Assembly (NCBI GenBank): GCA_007922225.1
Contig: ML680086.1
Span: forward strand, 7,939,472-8,003,471
Direction of reading: 5' to 3'
Origin: Emydura subglobosa
Taxonomy: Eukaryota; Chordata; Testudines; Chelidae
Length of the DNA: 64,000 nucleotides
Position 1 is the first letter of the stretch, and each line of letters begins with the position of its first letter. Of the stretch, positions 22,480 through 33,872 are shown piece by piece. The position numbers were made by a program, and so were the translations under genes. The notes beneath the pieces were generated by a model, which saw only the letters and a list, made by a program, of their open reading frames with translations, was not told the origin of the DNA and did not search any database.

Positions 22480-23640
22480 TGTATCAGTGAAGATTAGGAT
22501 TCAATCTCTTCAATACAAAGCTATTTATTGAAAAGCAGGGATCACAGACACATAGAAAGGACTATACAACGTCTCTCCTTAGTAATCCTTAATTTCCCAA
22601 GCATCCACCCTCAGTAACTATGCTGTCCTCACATAGTATCATGATTAGTAAACAAAGCGACGAATAGCTACCCCTCCTAGGTGAAGACTGTCTCTTCCTT
22701 CTTCAGGTTCCCTCAGGTACTTAATCTATTTTCTGAGTCCCTCATAGTGGGGTCTTGGCTACCCCAAAGCCCTATGATCTATGGTCCCTCATAGCAGAGT
22801 CTAGGTTAACCCGAGGTCCTCTGGTTTAAAGACCCTCTTCTATCCGACAGTATCATCAGCCTTCTTGGATACATACGTGTATATAGAGATATGGATATAG
22901 ATAGAGACCATGTGATTTTTCTACTACTTATACCCTCTTCCCGAAGGAGTATCATGTCCCCAAAATATGCTTTGCTAACACATCACCTAGCATATAATAA
23001 TTAATTCATAATTTGGGAGGGGGTACAGGGATCAGCTGATATTCACTTTCCATTAAGTACTCCTCCCCAGACACCTGACATCACGTTGTTCTATAGGATC
23101 AGTTGACCCAGGTCAGCTAGTCCTAGATTCACTATTACACTCTTCCACGTGTACACAACAGGTGAACTGGCCATTGGCTGACCATGACCATTGGTCTTCC
23201 ACATCAGCACAGCTGCTTACACAGAGTCTGGACAAACATTAATGACTCATGTCGATGCCAAGTGTGAGTTGCCCTTTTCAGTGATTTTCCACTGTCTAGT
23301 GCTAAGAGGCCCTGCTCCCAGAATCCTCTAGCACTCAGGCTCACCAAACTTGTCCATTATAATACTATATAGAGATTCAGCACCATCCCAACATTCTCTC
23401 TGCAATCTTTGTTGCTGTTTTCCTTCTGTTTCTATTTTCAGTTTACAATTGACACCATGTCCTGTATTTTTGGACCAGATATGGACTGGTCTCAAAGCTT
23501 GCTTATCTACACCAGATGTGTTCATCATAAGAGCCTTTAATGCTATGCTAGGCATGGCTCAGGTTAGCTTAAATAAGGTATGTTACATTGGGCATGACCT
23601 AGTGGCTAAACGGTATGATACTGTTTAACATTCCATTACA
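22480..23640 (-). mobile_element. candidate 5' LTR of the gypsy element
   Basis: On the minus strand the stretch begins TGTAATGGAATGTTAAACAG at 23640 and ends CTTCACTGATACA at 22480, so it has the expected TGT...ACA ends. A TATAAGTAG box lies near 22930, and an AATAAA signal at 22524-22529 on the minus strand sits about 45 bases before the LTR end. Gag begins 19 bases after it. Length is about 1.16 kb. No matching 3' LTR was recognised left of 20320, so the boundaries rest on these signals alone. Frames inside it are taken as chance. Confidence 0.65.
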
Positions 23641-23727
23641 CTCTTTTTTCATATTACATTCACACACAAGGAAACAAGAGAGTTCCCAGAGCAGTTATAT
23701 GGGTTCTAGAGGAGTGGAAAGAAGTGA

Positions 23728-24006
23728 GAGTACATCTAAAGTTGGAGTTGGAGGTATGATTCCCACTCAATCAGACATACTTGCACTGGTTTTCACTGAG
23801 CTAGGGTGCCAAACATTGAACGTAGCTACCCCAGCGTGTGCTGCAGGAGGGGCTAGCTACCCCGAGTATGTGCCCATCCAAGACACTATGCACATACGTC
23901 GCAGCAACACTCTATTTTTAACATACTACTATATGAGAGCAAGCGCAAGTATGTCTACATGAGCTGAGAATCATACCTCCAGCTCAAAGTGTAGACATAA
24001 CCTAAG
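23728..24006. mobile_element. MITE with long inverted ends (GTCTACACT type)
   Basis: The left part GGAGGTATGATTCCCAC and the right part GAATCATACCTCCAGCTC are inverted copies. The right end AAGTGTAGACATAACC is the typical terminal motif of a reptile MITE group. The internal part also pairs (GCTAGCTACCCC, TAGCTACCCC). There is no coding capacity. Confidence 0.65.
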
Positions 24007-24540
24007 TTTCCTTCAACCTTCCTGAAGTCCATTCTCAAGCATCCGTATTGGCTTACAGACCTGGAGAGGCCAAGAACGTTGTCTGTTTGCATTCATTATA
24101 CACTGAGACCTTTCCTCCCTTCAAGATCCAGGAGGTCTGGAAATTAAAGAAAAAGCAACAATGCTTCTTTAGGTATGGTCTATCCTGCCATTCATTCATT
24201 CATCTTGGCCACCCTGTCACAGAATCAACAAACAAAGGCAACCCTGGTACATTCTATTCACCTCAATATCCTCTGAAACTATCAATCAGGAGCAAAAATA
24301 AAAATTTATTTTCTATCCATTCTTGAAGCAAAATAAATGGATCTAATATTTTGGCTAAAAATAGATGTTTGTGTCAAATAGCTGCAACAAAACCCACTGA
24401 GGCATTGGGTAACAGTAGAGAGATAATAAAGAAAACAGTAAATTAATGGTCTCTGTGTCTGCACCTCTCTCTCTGGATGTTCAGAGAGAGACAGAGTTCA
24501 GGCACAAATGGGATTAATTAAACTAAACAAATTCAGACAG
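24007..24540. other. unique-looking non-coding sequence
   Basis: Contains the short inverted word pair CTCTCTCTCTGGATGTTCAG / AGAGAGAGACAG near 24465-24500. No repeat family recognised. Confidence 0.45.
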
Positions 24541-24880
24541 GAAACAAGGTGTAAATAGTTGATGGTGAAAGTAATTAACTATTGGTACAATTTACCAAAG
24601 GTCATGGTGGATTTTCTATCACTTGCAATTTTTAAATGAAGACTGGATGTTTTACTAAAAGATCATAGAATCATAGAAGATTAGAGACGGAAGAAATATC
24701 AGGAAGTCATCTAGTCCAACTCCTTGCTCAAAGCAGGACCAACCCCAACTAAATCTGCTCTATTTCAGGCAGGAATTATGTCAGGGAAGTTCTGTGCCCT
24801 GTCTTACACAGAAGATCAGACCAGATGATCACAGAGGTCCCATCTTGCCTTAGAATTGATGTATCTATGAATACTACAAC
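24541..24880 (+). mobile_element. CR1 LINE 3' end, interrupted by a second CR1
   Basis: The outer copy reads TGGTACAATTTACCAAAGGTC, GTGGATTTTCTATCACTTGC and AAGACTGGATGTTTTACTAA, then stops at about 24663. It resumes at 24755 with CTGCTCTATTTCAGGCAGGA, AAGTTCTGTGCCCTGTCTTA and GACCAGATGATCACAGAGG, ending with GATGTATCTATGA. Removing the inserted block restores the normal order of this CR1 3' UTR. Confidence 0.85.
24664..24754 (-). mobile_element. nested CR1 LINE 3' tail
   Basis: CATAGAATCATAGAAGATTAG, GTCATCTAGTCCAACTCC and CAAAGCAGGACCAACCCC form the reverse complement of the very end of the younger CR1 subfamily (as at 2731 and 33624). The copy is only about 90 bases long and sits in the opposite orientation inside an older CR1. 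Confidence 0.88.
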
Positions 24881-24884
24881 ATTC

Positions 24885-25850
24885 ATGATCTGTAATACAC
24901 CCCCCACTTTACTAAGTGACATGCAACTCAAGAAATTGCACTTGGAAACACACCCCTGTGCACACCTGTATGAGAGGTCCTTGAGAATAAGTATTGAAAG
25001 ATCAGCTATGGAGTGAGATTGCTTTGTGAGAAGTGTTTGCCCACGGGTGATGTGGTGTTTTTGTCTTTTTGAAAGTAGAGTGATTGTCTGGTTTTGCCAA
25101 GATAGTTGTTACTGGGTCATTTGGTGCACTGGATGAGGTACACCACAGGTTGTGATAGACATGTGTAGGACCTATGAAACTTGAAAAGTGTGTTGTTGGG
25201 GAATTGGTCATTGTAGCAGTGGATATGTGTCTGCACGATTTTCATCTGTTGCTCTGGCAGGGGTCGGCACCACTTTGAGTTGGTGAGTCCTGGTCTCTGG
25301 GGACCTTGCTTGTGATGGTGAGCTTGGTGAGGGTGGGGGATTGTTTGGAGGCCAGAAGAGGGGATTTGGAAACAATGACTTTCAAGATGTGGTCTTCATA
25401 GAGCATGGGTTGTAATTGTTTAATGGGTTCTAATGCAGGGTGGTAGGTGAAAACTAGTGTGTGATCAATGGGTTTCTTTTTTCTGTATTGAAGCAGGTTT
25501 TCCCAGGGTAATTGGATCGCCCATTGCATGATGTGATCTACTTCTCTGGTGGAGTGTCCTTATTTAGTGAAGACAGTGTTAAGTGTGTATCCCAGACTTT
25601 CTCTTGAGAGCAGATTCTGTGCTATCTGAGTGCCTGGCTGTAGCTAACAGATTTTTGGTGCATCTGGGTTGGTTGCTAGATCTGTGAAGGTATGTGTGGT
25701 GATCTGTGTGTTTCTTGTTTATAGGGTTCAATTATTTCAGCTGATCGTAGTGGGTCCGAGAGTGGTCTGCTTTACTTTGGTCACTGACACGGCCATGTAC
25801 ATCCATCCCTACCACAAGTCAGCTTGTGCTTTCCATTTCTAACACAGCTT
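24885..25850 (-). pseudogene. Penelope-like element fragment with GIY-YIG endonuclease
   Basis: On the minus strand, a frame at 25242-25529 encodes the linker after reverse transcriptase (LVFTYHPALEPIKQLQPML). It is followed, after a stop, by a region with cysteines and a GIY-YIG-type endonuclease core: VVYLIQCTK at about 25120-25146, YLGKTRQSL about 15 codons later, and PVGKHFSQS near 25040. VYLIQC...Y.GKT is the GIY-YIG signature as it appears in Penelope-like elements, where this domain follows RT and cuts the target. RT itself is not visible. At least four stops or frameshifts are present. Right of 25560 the sequence becomes hard to align. The element ends against the CR1 at 24880. Confidence 0.8.
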
Positions 25851-28444
25851 GAAGTGGCCAGCAAGCCTGTGAACATCTCCACTTCAACTGGTTAGAAGAT
25901 GCCAAATTATTTTTCAGAGGGTTGTTTATTTTTTTTTAAATCTCACAAAAGACTTTTCTGGTTTTTCAACCAAAACACAAAATGGAAAATTGAAAATAAA
26001 TTCAGGTTTTGAAAAATGTTTTCAGTAAAAATGTAAGTTTTCAAAAAAAAAAAATTGACCAAACTGAAAATGTCCTGTGAACATTTTCATTTTGGATAGA
26101 AAGTTAATTTGTGTTAAAAATATGTTGACTGGTCTTTATCATAGTCCTTAGAAGAGGGGAAGCAGAACAAATCTAACATCAGCCTGGCAGATGAAAGTTC
26201 CCTTATGGGACTGAAAGCACAAAGTCATTTACATTATATATTAATTAAAAGGAAAGAAGAACATGACTTCATGTCATTGGTATCTCCAGCCAGGCTGTCT
26301 GGCACAATGAACTGTCCCTGGGTCTGCGGAGGTGGTGACTTTTGTCATAAGAGAACCCCAGAGGATGTGTCATTAACCATTACATCTACATGCCCATAAA
26401 AAATGTGTTTTCAGGATGATGGATGAGGAACCTGAAGGTGCAATGCATCTTCCTAGTAAATCCACTGCACTATAGAACTGTATCTCCACACAGCAGACTT
26501 TAATAAAGTACCACTGCATTCTCTGAGTTCAAACTAATACTTATTGAAGTTAGATTCATGTAAAGTAATAATTATTTTACAATTAAAAGTATGCAATACA
26601 TTTTCACTTTGTGTAGATAACTGGCCAAATGCTGAGGTCCTTACTTAGGCAAAATTCTCATGAAGTCAAAAGGAGTATTGCCTGATTAATGAATGAGCAA
26701 AAACTAAGAATGGGGAAATCAGGATTTAGCCCTAGTGGCACATGCAATTCCTTATTTGTGGTCATAAATATGGGATTTTCTGTGTGCAGTATGATGCTCT
26801 TGTCAAGTTTGTAATTGTGAAAACAGAGGCCAGCTGAAAATTTGGCCCAACAGGCTCACCAAACAGCCGCCACAGCTTTGGAGAGATTTGTAAGTTTTCC
26901 ATGTTTCACAGGAATGATGCTGTGAAATTTTCTGGCAGCTTCATTCCCATAACTTTCCTGAGATTTTTTTTCTCACATCTACTTTTTTTTTTTACTTTGC
27001 CATTTAGAAATTGTCACCCTCTTCATAATACATTATTATTCCATTAGGATCACTTCAGCTAACAAACATTAAAGGTACAACTGCCCGGAGGTCTCCTGGT
27101 ATGGTGTACATTAAAGTTTAATGCTGTATTGATGTGTGCATTGTGTTTCACATGAGCCAAACTGTTCCATTAACTATGCGCAAAGGGCTATGGAGTTATA
27201 ACATTTATCTCCACGGACGCTCCAGATTACTTTTTCCTGTTGCATGCCTTCGAGGCTAAACATCGAGTCTTCAATTTACGTAGAGCTGTTAAAATTTTTA
27301 AACCTTTGTAAATGATGAACCATGTATCAATGTAACGGCATTTTTGTCAGCCTTGGCTTGGGAGGATAAAGAAATATTGGTGACTTTCCACTGGTCATTT
27401 TTTTTTTCATTTCAAGCATGAGCAGGGTAGAAACAATATCTATTATTAATAGATAAATGTTTTATTAAACATATAAAGACCACAAAGATTTGTAACTTTA
27501 ATAATCCAGTTTCTTATTTTAAATTCTATAACATTATTATTTATTGAACAACTGGGGATATTTCTTATAGGATCTTAGTTATGCAGAGCCATAACAAAAT
27601 GGATAGCTGTGCTATCTGAAGGAGGAAATGTTCTAGCTGGCTTAAGAGCATACTGATAAGGTATTTTTTCATAATTTTTAAAATACATTTTTCACTGGCT
27701 ATTTAGAATAACAGCCTATAAAGTTTGCATCTGAACTCTGTTTCCTTACATTATTTCCTCTATTGCACATGTTATAGCAGGGCAGCTCAAGGATGCTGGT
27801 GGGTTTCCTTCAGGGCTGCTGACGGATGCTGATATATTATTTTTTGCCAATTTTACACTTAGCCAATTTTGTTTAGTTGTCACTCTGCTACATAAAATGA
27901 CCAGGGGACTCTCTTTTGTACAGGGTAGTCCTTAGGTCTGAGAGGACTGTGCAAATAGGTACTGGAAGTGGAAATGGGGGATGGAATTTATGCACTTCTC
28001 CATCTCTGTGGTTTGATTCAGTTTCATGTGGACTTTTGCTTGTTATTGTTCCATTTATTAGACACCTAACTGAAAATAAAGCATTATGATATAGAAATTT
28101 CAAAAGCATGCAATCTGCAAATCAAATGTGAAGTGATACATTCCACAGTTACATTAATATGTCACAAAGATACTACATTCATTGTCTGGTATAGTAACTA
28201 GTATCACATATACAAATGGTAAAAACAAAAACAAAAAACCACACAAACAAACAAAAAAATAAGTGTAATCAGTGTTTTTGGGGTCTTGGTTGTAGGAGGA
28301 GGGCATGTTTTATCAGTTACCTGTTCTAAGTATAGTTCCATAGTCAGGAATTTTTCTGTGAAAAATTATTTCATCAGAACATTTCCAATTTGTCACAACT
28401 GAAACTGTTTGTTGTAACAATTATCCCCCAGTCTGTAACCCATT
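25851..28444. other. mostly unique AT-rich sequence
   Basis: 25950-26130 is rich in GAAAATTTTC-like words in both orientations, a low-complexity palindromic repeat also seen near 34330-34530. 26500-27760 has few recognisable repeats; 27040-27400 is the most likely conserved non-coding stretch (inference). No credible exon. Confidence 0.4.
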
Positions 28445-28692
28445 CACCCCCTCTTTTTTGTCCTATGTCTGAAGAGGTGTTAACAGGCCAATCTACCTTG
28501 AATGGTCCCTTATAATATGTGCTAACTATTTGTGCTAAACAATCTGTTCCACTTTACATTTTGTTGTAATGCTGGGAGTTTCTTTCCCAGATCTTTTGAA
28601 AAGCTCTATGTAGCTCAAGAGCTTGTCTCTCTCACAAAAGTTGGTCCAATAAAAGATATTACCTCACCCACCTTGTCTCTCTAATATCCTGG
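28445..28692 (+). repeat. Penelope-type terminal repeat remnant (copy 1)
   Basis: Contains TGTCTGAAGAGGTGTTAACA, GCTAAACAATCTGTTCCACT, then AGCTCTATGTAGCTCAAG, GAGCTTGTCTCTCTCAC, AGTTGGTCCAATAAAAGA and TATTACCTCACCCACC. This is a very common turtle repeat. The AGCTC...GAGCT arms followed by GCTTGTC resemble stem II and the following part of a hammerhead ribozyme, which Penelope-like terminal repeats carry. The catalytic CTGATGA and GAAA words are decayed here. Assignment to Penelope is inference. Confidence 0.5.
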
Positions 28693-29424
28693 GCGGCGTA
28701 CAACATATGAATGATGTTACCTTGGAGATACAATGGAAGATCAATGACTGGACATTAACTTTTAACGACGGGCAGTCAAGGGGGCAGAATATTGACAAAA
28801 GCTTGACAAAAGCTAGACACAAAGAACTGAGGAGTCAGGACATTGTGCTAAGAACTGCTGCCCAGTTCAGAGGGAGAGATGGAATCCTGGATGTTTGGAA
28901 CCAGAAGCAGGTTGTGCTGCCCACATGATATATCTGTAAACTCTGCTGTTTCAATCTAATCTAAGGGCCCTGAAAAACTGTGTTCTGCTTGACTAAAAAC
29001 TACTGTCTTGCTTTGAAAAGGCTGCCCTGTGTCTCTGCAAACATCTGCTGACTGCAGAACTCCCACAGGGGTAAAGTTTCCAACAGGAATTCAAGCTCTT
29101 TTGCGCTCACTGAAGGAGCCATGAAAGAAACAGAGGTGCAGAAGTCAGGACCCAGGCTTGGACTAGTGGAGTCACGGGGCTCCCCCTTGCAACAAGTGGA
29201 GACACTACTGGGGTACACTCCCAGAGAGACTATATAAGGGTCAGAGACCTAGCATGCCCTGTGGGGCTGTGACAGCGTCTTTACAGGATCAGGGCCTTAG
29301 CTATTATTTTTATAGTCAAGTCTATAGCTAGATACTGCATGAACAATACTCTCTTACTACATAGTTTATCCAAGAGGATGTCAGACAGGAAGTCAAGCTG
29401 ATGGGGAACCCCTGACCATGGAGG
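28693..29424. other. unique-looking non-coding sequence
   Basis: Frames at 28707-28928 (+) and 29000-29218 (-) show no motif. Nothing else recognised. Confidence 0.45.
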
Positions 29425-29858
29425 TTTTCAAGAAGAGGCATAGCTATGCTGGCAGAGCCCTGTATTGTAAACACAGCCTACACAACCATAAACCTATTCT
29501 GTCAGGTATAGTAGCCAGGGCCCCCACATGGGGGGGGAGAGGGAAGGATACACTTTACCAGGGCTCGGAGGCCCTGGGGGGCCTGGCCCAGGCTGCAACC
29601 CCCATGGGTATGTATGTGGGAGGAGGCCCATGTTACAAGTTTGTACCAGGCCCGAAAAAATTATGCTTGCACCCTGGTAGGAGCACCACCCCCTGAATCA
29701 AGTTAGCTGTGTCGATGGAAGACCTTTCCAGCTGATGTGGCTGAGTCTACAATGGGAGTTATGGCAGCACAGATATGCCCAATGGGGTGTGAGCTTTTTT
29801 CCCATCCCTAACTGATATAGCTATGCCGACGTAACTTGTCAGTGTAGAGCAGGCCTCA
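29425..29858. mobile_element. hAT-like MITE split by an insertion
   Basis: The left half, CATAGCTATGCTGGCAGAGC and ATTGTAAACACAGCCTACAC, and the right half, GATATAGCTATGCCGACGTA and AGTGTAGAGCAGGCC, are inverted partners of the GTCTACAC-type MITE. Between about 29513 and 29700 lies a GC-rich block (GGCCCCCACATGGGGGG...CACCACCCCC) that does not belong to the MITE consensus as I know it and may be an insertion. Confidence 0.5.
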
Positions 29859-31255
29859 CACAGACATGCTTTCATTTGCCCCAATGGCTGAAGAGTCACG
29901 GCTGTCTGTATGAAAACTTGTATTAGTGTGTAAAGAAGGGGACTGGTGCATGAACACATCACTGACACTGTGCAAAGTGTGTGCAATATGCTACCATCAG
30001 TGTGAGTGAGTGCAGGATGCTGACTGGGCAGCGGTTTCACATCCACTTCACACATGTGTAAATGACCACATGCAGTGTAAAGCAGTAGGGCCCACTATTT
30101 TCACCCTGTCCCTTTAAAGGAATCACAGAGGTAATTTGTTGATGGCTTTGGTCAAGTGTTTATCTTCTTCATTAAATGTGAAATTGCAGATTCTGCATAA
30201 ATTCTTAATCCCCCTCTGAACACGAGATTGTAGGTCACTCTGCATTTATTTTGCTGACCTATGAGACAAATTGCACTCCTATTGAATCAAATCTTCAAGG
30301 GACATCCTTCAGTGACATGACAGTGACTTGTTAGTCTGGTTTGCAGAAAATAATTATGTAACAGTGCAGGCATCTGACAGTGATTTTTCAATGTGTGCGG
30401 TGTTTTTTTCCTCACGTTGCAGCATATTGGAAAGACAACTGGTAGGTAATTTCAACTAGGGAATTTTGGGTGCAGTATGTAGGAAATGCTCTTAGTCTTT
30501 TCTAGGAGCCATTTCCTAATAACAGGGCTAATTGGTGTTGCGAGAAATATGGTTTGGCTCCAAGGAGATGGGAAGAAATCAAGTAGGGAAGCGTCCCGTC
30601 GATCATCACCTCCCTGCAGGTCCCTCTCCCAGGGTTGGAATCTGGGGCCTGGGTGGGCGGGATCCAGCAGCTATTTCTGTCGGGGAATGGATCAATCAGT
30701 AGCCGATGCAGGAGAAAGAGCAATTGGGAAGCAGACCAATCAGGGCTTTTTCTGAGCCGCAGCCTTTGCTCTGCAAACACCCCGAACATTGCCTGTTATT
30801 TGAAAAATACCCCCGATCAAAGGACAGAGGCTCAGAAAAGATGCTGTGTCCTGAAAAACCCAGGCATATGGTAACCCTACCACAGCTCCCACTAAGTCCA
30901 TGAGCGTTGGTATCAGCGATTAACAAGAGGTGCTCAGTGGTTTACAGGATCATGCCCTGGTGCTCTGAAATTGAGCATGTGAGTACAGGCAGTACAAAGC
31001 TGCCCACTCGGCAGAGTGCAGAAACAGGGCAGTGGGAAAGATCCCTGCTGGCAGCTTTTGGTTTTCACGAAAGAAAATCCAAATAGTTAATTTATTCACT
31101 ATTGATGTTATTTATATTTAGTTGATTACATTCATTTCTTAAGTTGGGGGCGCGGGGGGGGGGGTGAAAGAAGGCAGGGGGAGGAAAGAATCTGAGGGGC
31201 AAATGCAGAGCCAAGAACATGGGGGGAGAAGGAAAGGAAAGAGAGGGGAAGAAGG
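29859..31255. other. non-coding sequence
   Basis: A G-rich stretch lies at 31146-31165 and a purine-rich stretch follows to 31250. No repeat family or exon recognised in the rest. Confidence 0.45.
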
Positions 31256-31261
31256 CTGGTC

Positions 31262-31500
31262 TTGCCACTGTAGCTCAGCACCAGGAGTCGGAGGATCTGG
31301 GGAGAAGTCTTGGCTCCACTGAATTCAATGGGAATTTTGCTGAAGGCTTCAGTGGGGCCAGAATCTCACCCTGAGGTTCCAAGACCTCTTGTGTAATGTT
31401 GGGAAAATGACTGAAGACCAGATTGTGCCTCACAGGGAAAGTGCTCTGAGATCTGTTAATGGAAGACACTATGGAAGTGCAAAATATGAGTCTTATAAAA
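31262..31500 (+). repeat. MIR-like SINE carrying a family A palindrome
   Basis: The flanks look like MIR: CACCAGGAGTCGGAGGATCT before, and CAGATTGTGCCTCACAGGG, AAAGTGCTCTGAGATCTG after. Between them, at about 31300-31370, sits TTGGCTCCACTGAATTCAAT...TTCAGTGGGGCCAGAATCTC, a copy of palindromic family A. The palindrome therefore seems to have inserted into the SINE. Confidence 0.55.
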
Positions 31501-32584
31501 ACTTTATATTAAATCCCTAATGGATGCTTTTAAAATCTGAATGAGCCTAAGCAATTGGGCAGAGCTATCTTTATTTACATTGCTGAAAGGTTTAAAAAGC
31601 TAGGAGATGAGCTCTGGAACCTAGGAAGCTAGCATTAAATAGTGATCTCGGGCAGAACTAGTTCATACAGCAAAGGAACAGGAGCAGAAACAAAGCAATC
31701 AGTGATAAAGTCACCAGGGAGCAAAGCGTGTACGTGAGTTCCACACACACTTCAGTTTGTTTCTGGAGCAGGGGAGGGATGAGGCATCTAGCAGTGAAAG
31801 ATGTTAAAGCAAAAAAAAAAAAGGGCAGGTCTGTTGGGAATTGTGGAGTCTCTATTATTTCTTAAGATCCTGCCATAATTTAGTCCCCATTCAAATGAAA
31901 AACACATCTCATGGCTCTCTCCCTGCAGGCTGTCACAGAGGAGAGACAGGACAGGTGGAAAGTGGCAATGACAGGTGTGATTTGCCAGGAAAGAAGATGT
32001 GGGATAACTCAGGGAAGTGGTTCTTGGGTGAGTTCTAGACAGTCTCTGGTTTTGGCACTAGGGTCTAGGGTGTGGGTGCAAGGATCATCTCCTCTTTTGG
32101 GCTCTTCCTGTGAGGGCGAAGGACAACCACAGTTCCTGTGTTCAGGAGAGCATGGGAACCGCTCTCTCCCAACCACCTGACAGCAGAGGAGGAGAGGTTT
32201 TGATCTCTGTTCACCAAGCCCCATGGCACAAGCCTGCTGGGTGCACAGGGAAGAGCAAGCAGCACAGCCCTGCGAGATGGTGCACCACCGGCAACTCTCT
32301 AGGGAGCGGTGAAAGGCAGTACGTCCCCAGTGCGAGCCTGCAAACAAAATATGGTTCTTGCTGAATTAAATGAGAAGGATGCAAAGATTCTAGCCTGGCT
32401 GTGAATTTATGCTCCTGGTACTAGTGACATCAAATATTCAAAAATCATGTTACCCCTGCACTGTAACTGTAGACTTGGCTTGAGATAATTAACTTGCCTT
32501 GTTTCTTAGTGCGCATAATTGGGAAGGTGAATGGAAGGTTAAGTTATAAATAGGGACCTGACAAACAGCATGCTGGAGACAGGA
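31501..32584. other. unique-looking non-coding sequence
   Basis: An A run lies at 31810-31821. Overlapping frames on both strands at 31911-32364 are short and without motif. Confidence 0.45.
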
Positions 32585-32960
32585 TGTCTGTGCTAGCTAA
32601 AATAAGCAGCAACACCTTGATATTAGGGACTATGGACGAGGTAAACATGGAACATACGGATTAGGCTCCATGGGAACAGCACATGGACAGAGCATGCTGT
32701 ACAGAGACCGGTTTCTGCAAAGTAACCAAGCCAATTCCAAAAGGTGTGATTTAATGTATAGCAAATGCAATGTAATGTTTAAAAGTATATAAAGGAAGAG
32801 GTGGTCTGTGTAATTTTGGATGTGTCATGGTATGCCCTATACCCATCCCCTATCCTTGATTCTTTTCAACTCAGTGTAGCTTTGCTGAGTGATGAAATCC
32901 AGAGTCAAACTGAGATGTTTGGATCCCAGAGAACTGGATGAAGCTCTCTCCTAAAACTGG
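32585..32960 (+). mobile_element. possible solo LTR of an endogenous retrovirus
   Basis: The layout is LTR-like: TGTCTGTGCTAGCTAAAATA near the start, a TATATAAAGGAAGAG box at about 32786-32800, then the segment GTGTCATGGTATGCCCTATA and TCTTTTCAACTCAGTGTAGC downstream of the box. Ends and duplications could not be fixed and no internal viral genes flank it. It is only a candidate. Confidence 0.35.
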
Positions 32961-33623
32961 AGAAGGTGTTGTGAATAAGCTGAGTGGAAAAGAGCTTGGA
33001 GGGAATCCCAAGAATAACTCCCTCTGCCTCCTCACAGGCCAAGCTCTTTCTCTTTATCTCTCTCTTTTAATCCCCTTCTTCTGAACTCAGTCTTGAGTCT
33101 CAAAACATACTGAACCTGCTTCAAGTTCACATACTCCTCCCATGCCTCATGTGTCTGAAGGCAGGGCAGCTGAAACTGTTTTGCCTCATTGCAGATCCTT
33201 AAGTCACCTACCCCTGTCCCTTCCTTACCCCTAATCCCGGGCTTGACTGGCTCTGGGGCCTGAGACATGCACTAGACTGCACTGCACAAGGGAAGTCTCT
33301 TCACTCACATAAGATTATGCTCAGGCAATATTTGACTGGCCAAATAGCACCAATGTTTGTGCTATTAGCAGATTTAGTATTCAGCCCACACTTCCCTAAT
33401 TGCCACTGTAATTATTGTGCTTTGCTCTCTCCTTTCTTTCTCAGAAAAATCCCTTAGCCAAAAGCCACGAATAATGGATTGCATGGCTGAACAGAAAAGC
33501 AAATTGTTCCATGACCTGACAGTAAAGTGGCTGTATGGTCAGGAGACTAAAATCTTTTAGCAGAACAAGCACTGTGCTTCCCGCAAAGAGAGCATGCAAC
33601 TGTATAGCAAAACCCTAAGCCCC
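32961..33623. other. unique-looking non-coding sequence
   Basis: Nothing recognised. Confidence 0.5.
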
Positions 33624-33812
33624 TGAATCATAGAATATTAAGGTGGGAAGGGACATCAGGAGGTCATCTAATCCAACTCCCTGATCAAAGCAGGACCAGT
33701 CCTAATTAAATCATCCCAGCCAGGGTTTTGTTAAATTGGGCCTTAAGAACCTCAAAGGATAGCACTTCCACCACCTCCCTCGGTAACCCATTCCAGTGCT
33801 TCATCACCCTCC
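33624..33812 (-). mobile_element. CR1 LINE, 3' end fragment
   Basis: GAATCATAGAATATTAAGG, GGAGGTCATCTAATCCAACT, CAAAGCAGGACCAGTCC and TTCCACCACCTCCCTCGG form the reverse complement of the young CR1 3' end also seen at 2731-3183. Confidence 0.93.
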
Positions 33813-33872
33813 GTCTACATCTGTCAAACTGGATTGCTTCCAAGAAAATGACAGCCTTTTAAGCCTCTAAAG

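Noticed and set aside
23328..23628. Frames on both strands inside 22480-23640
   Set aside because: They lie inside the candidate LTR and show no gag, pol or env motif.
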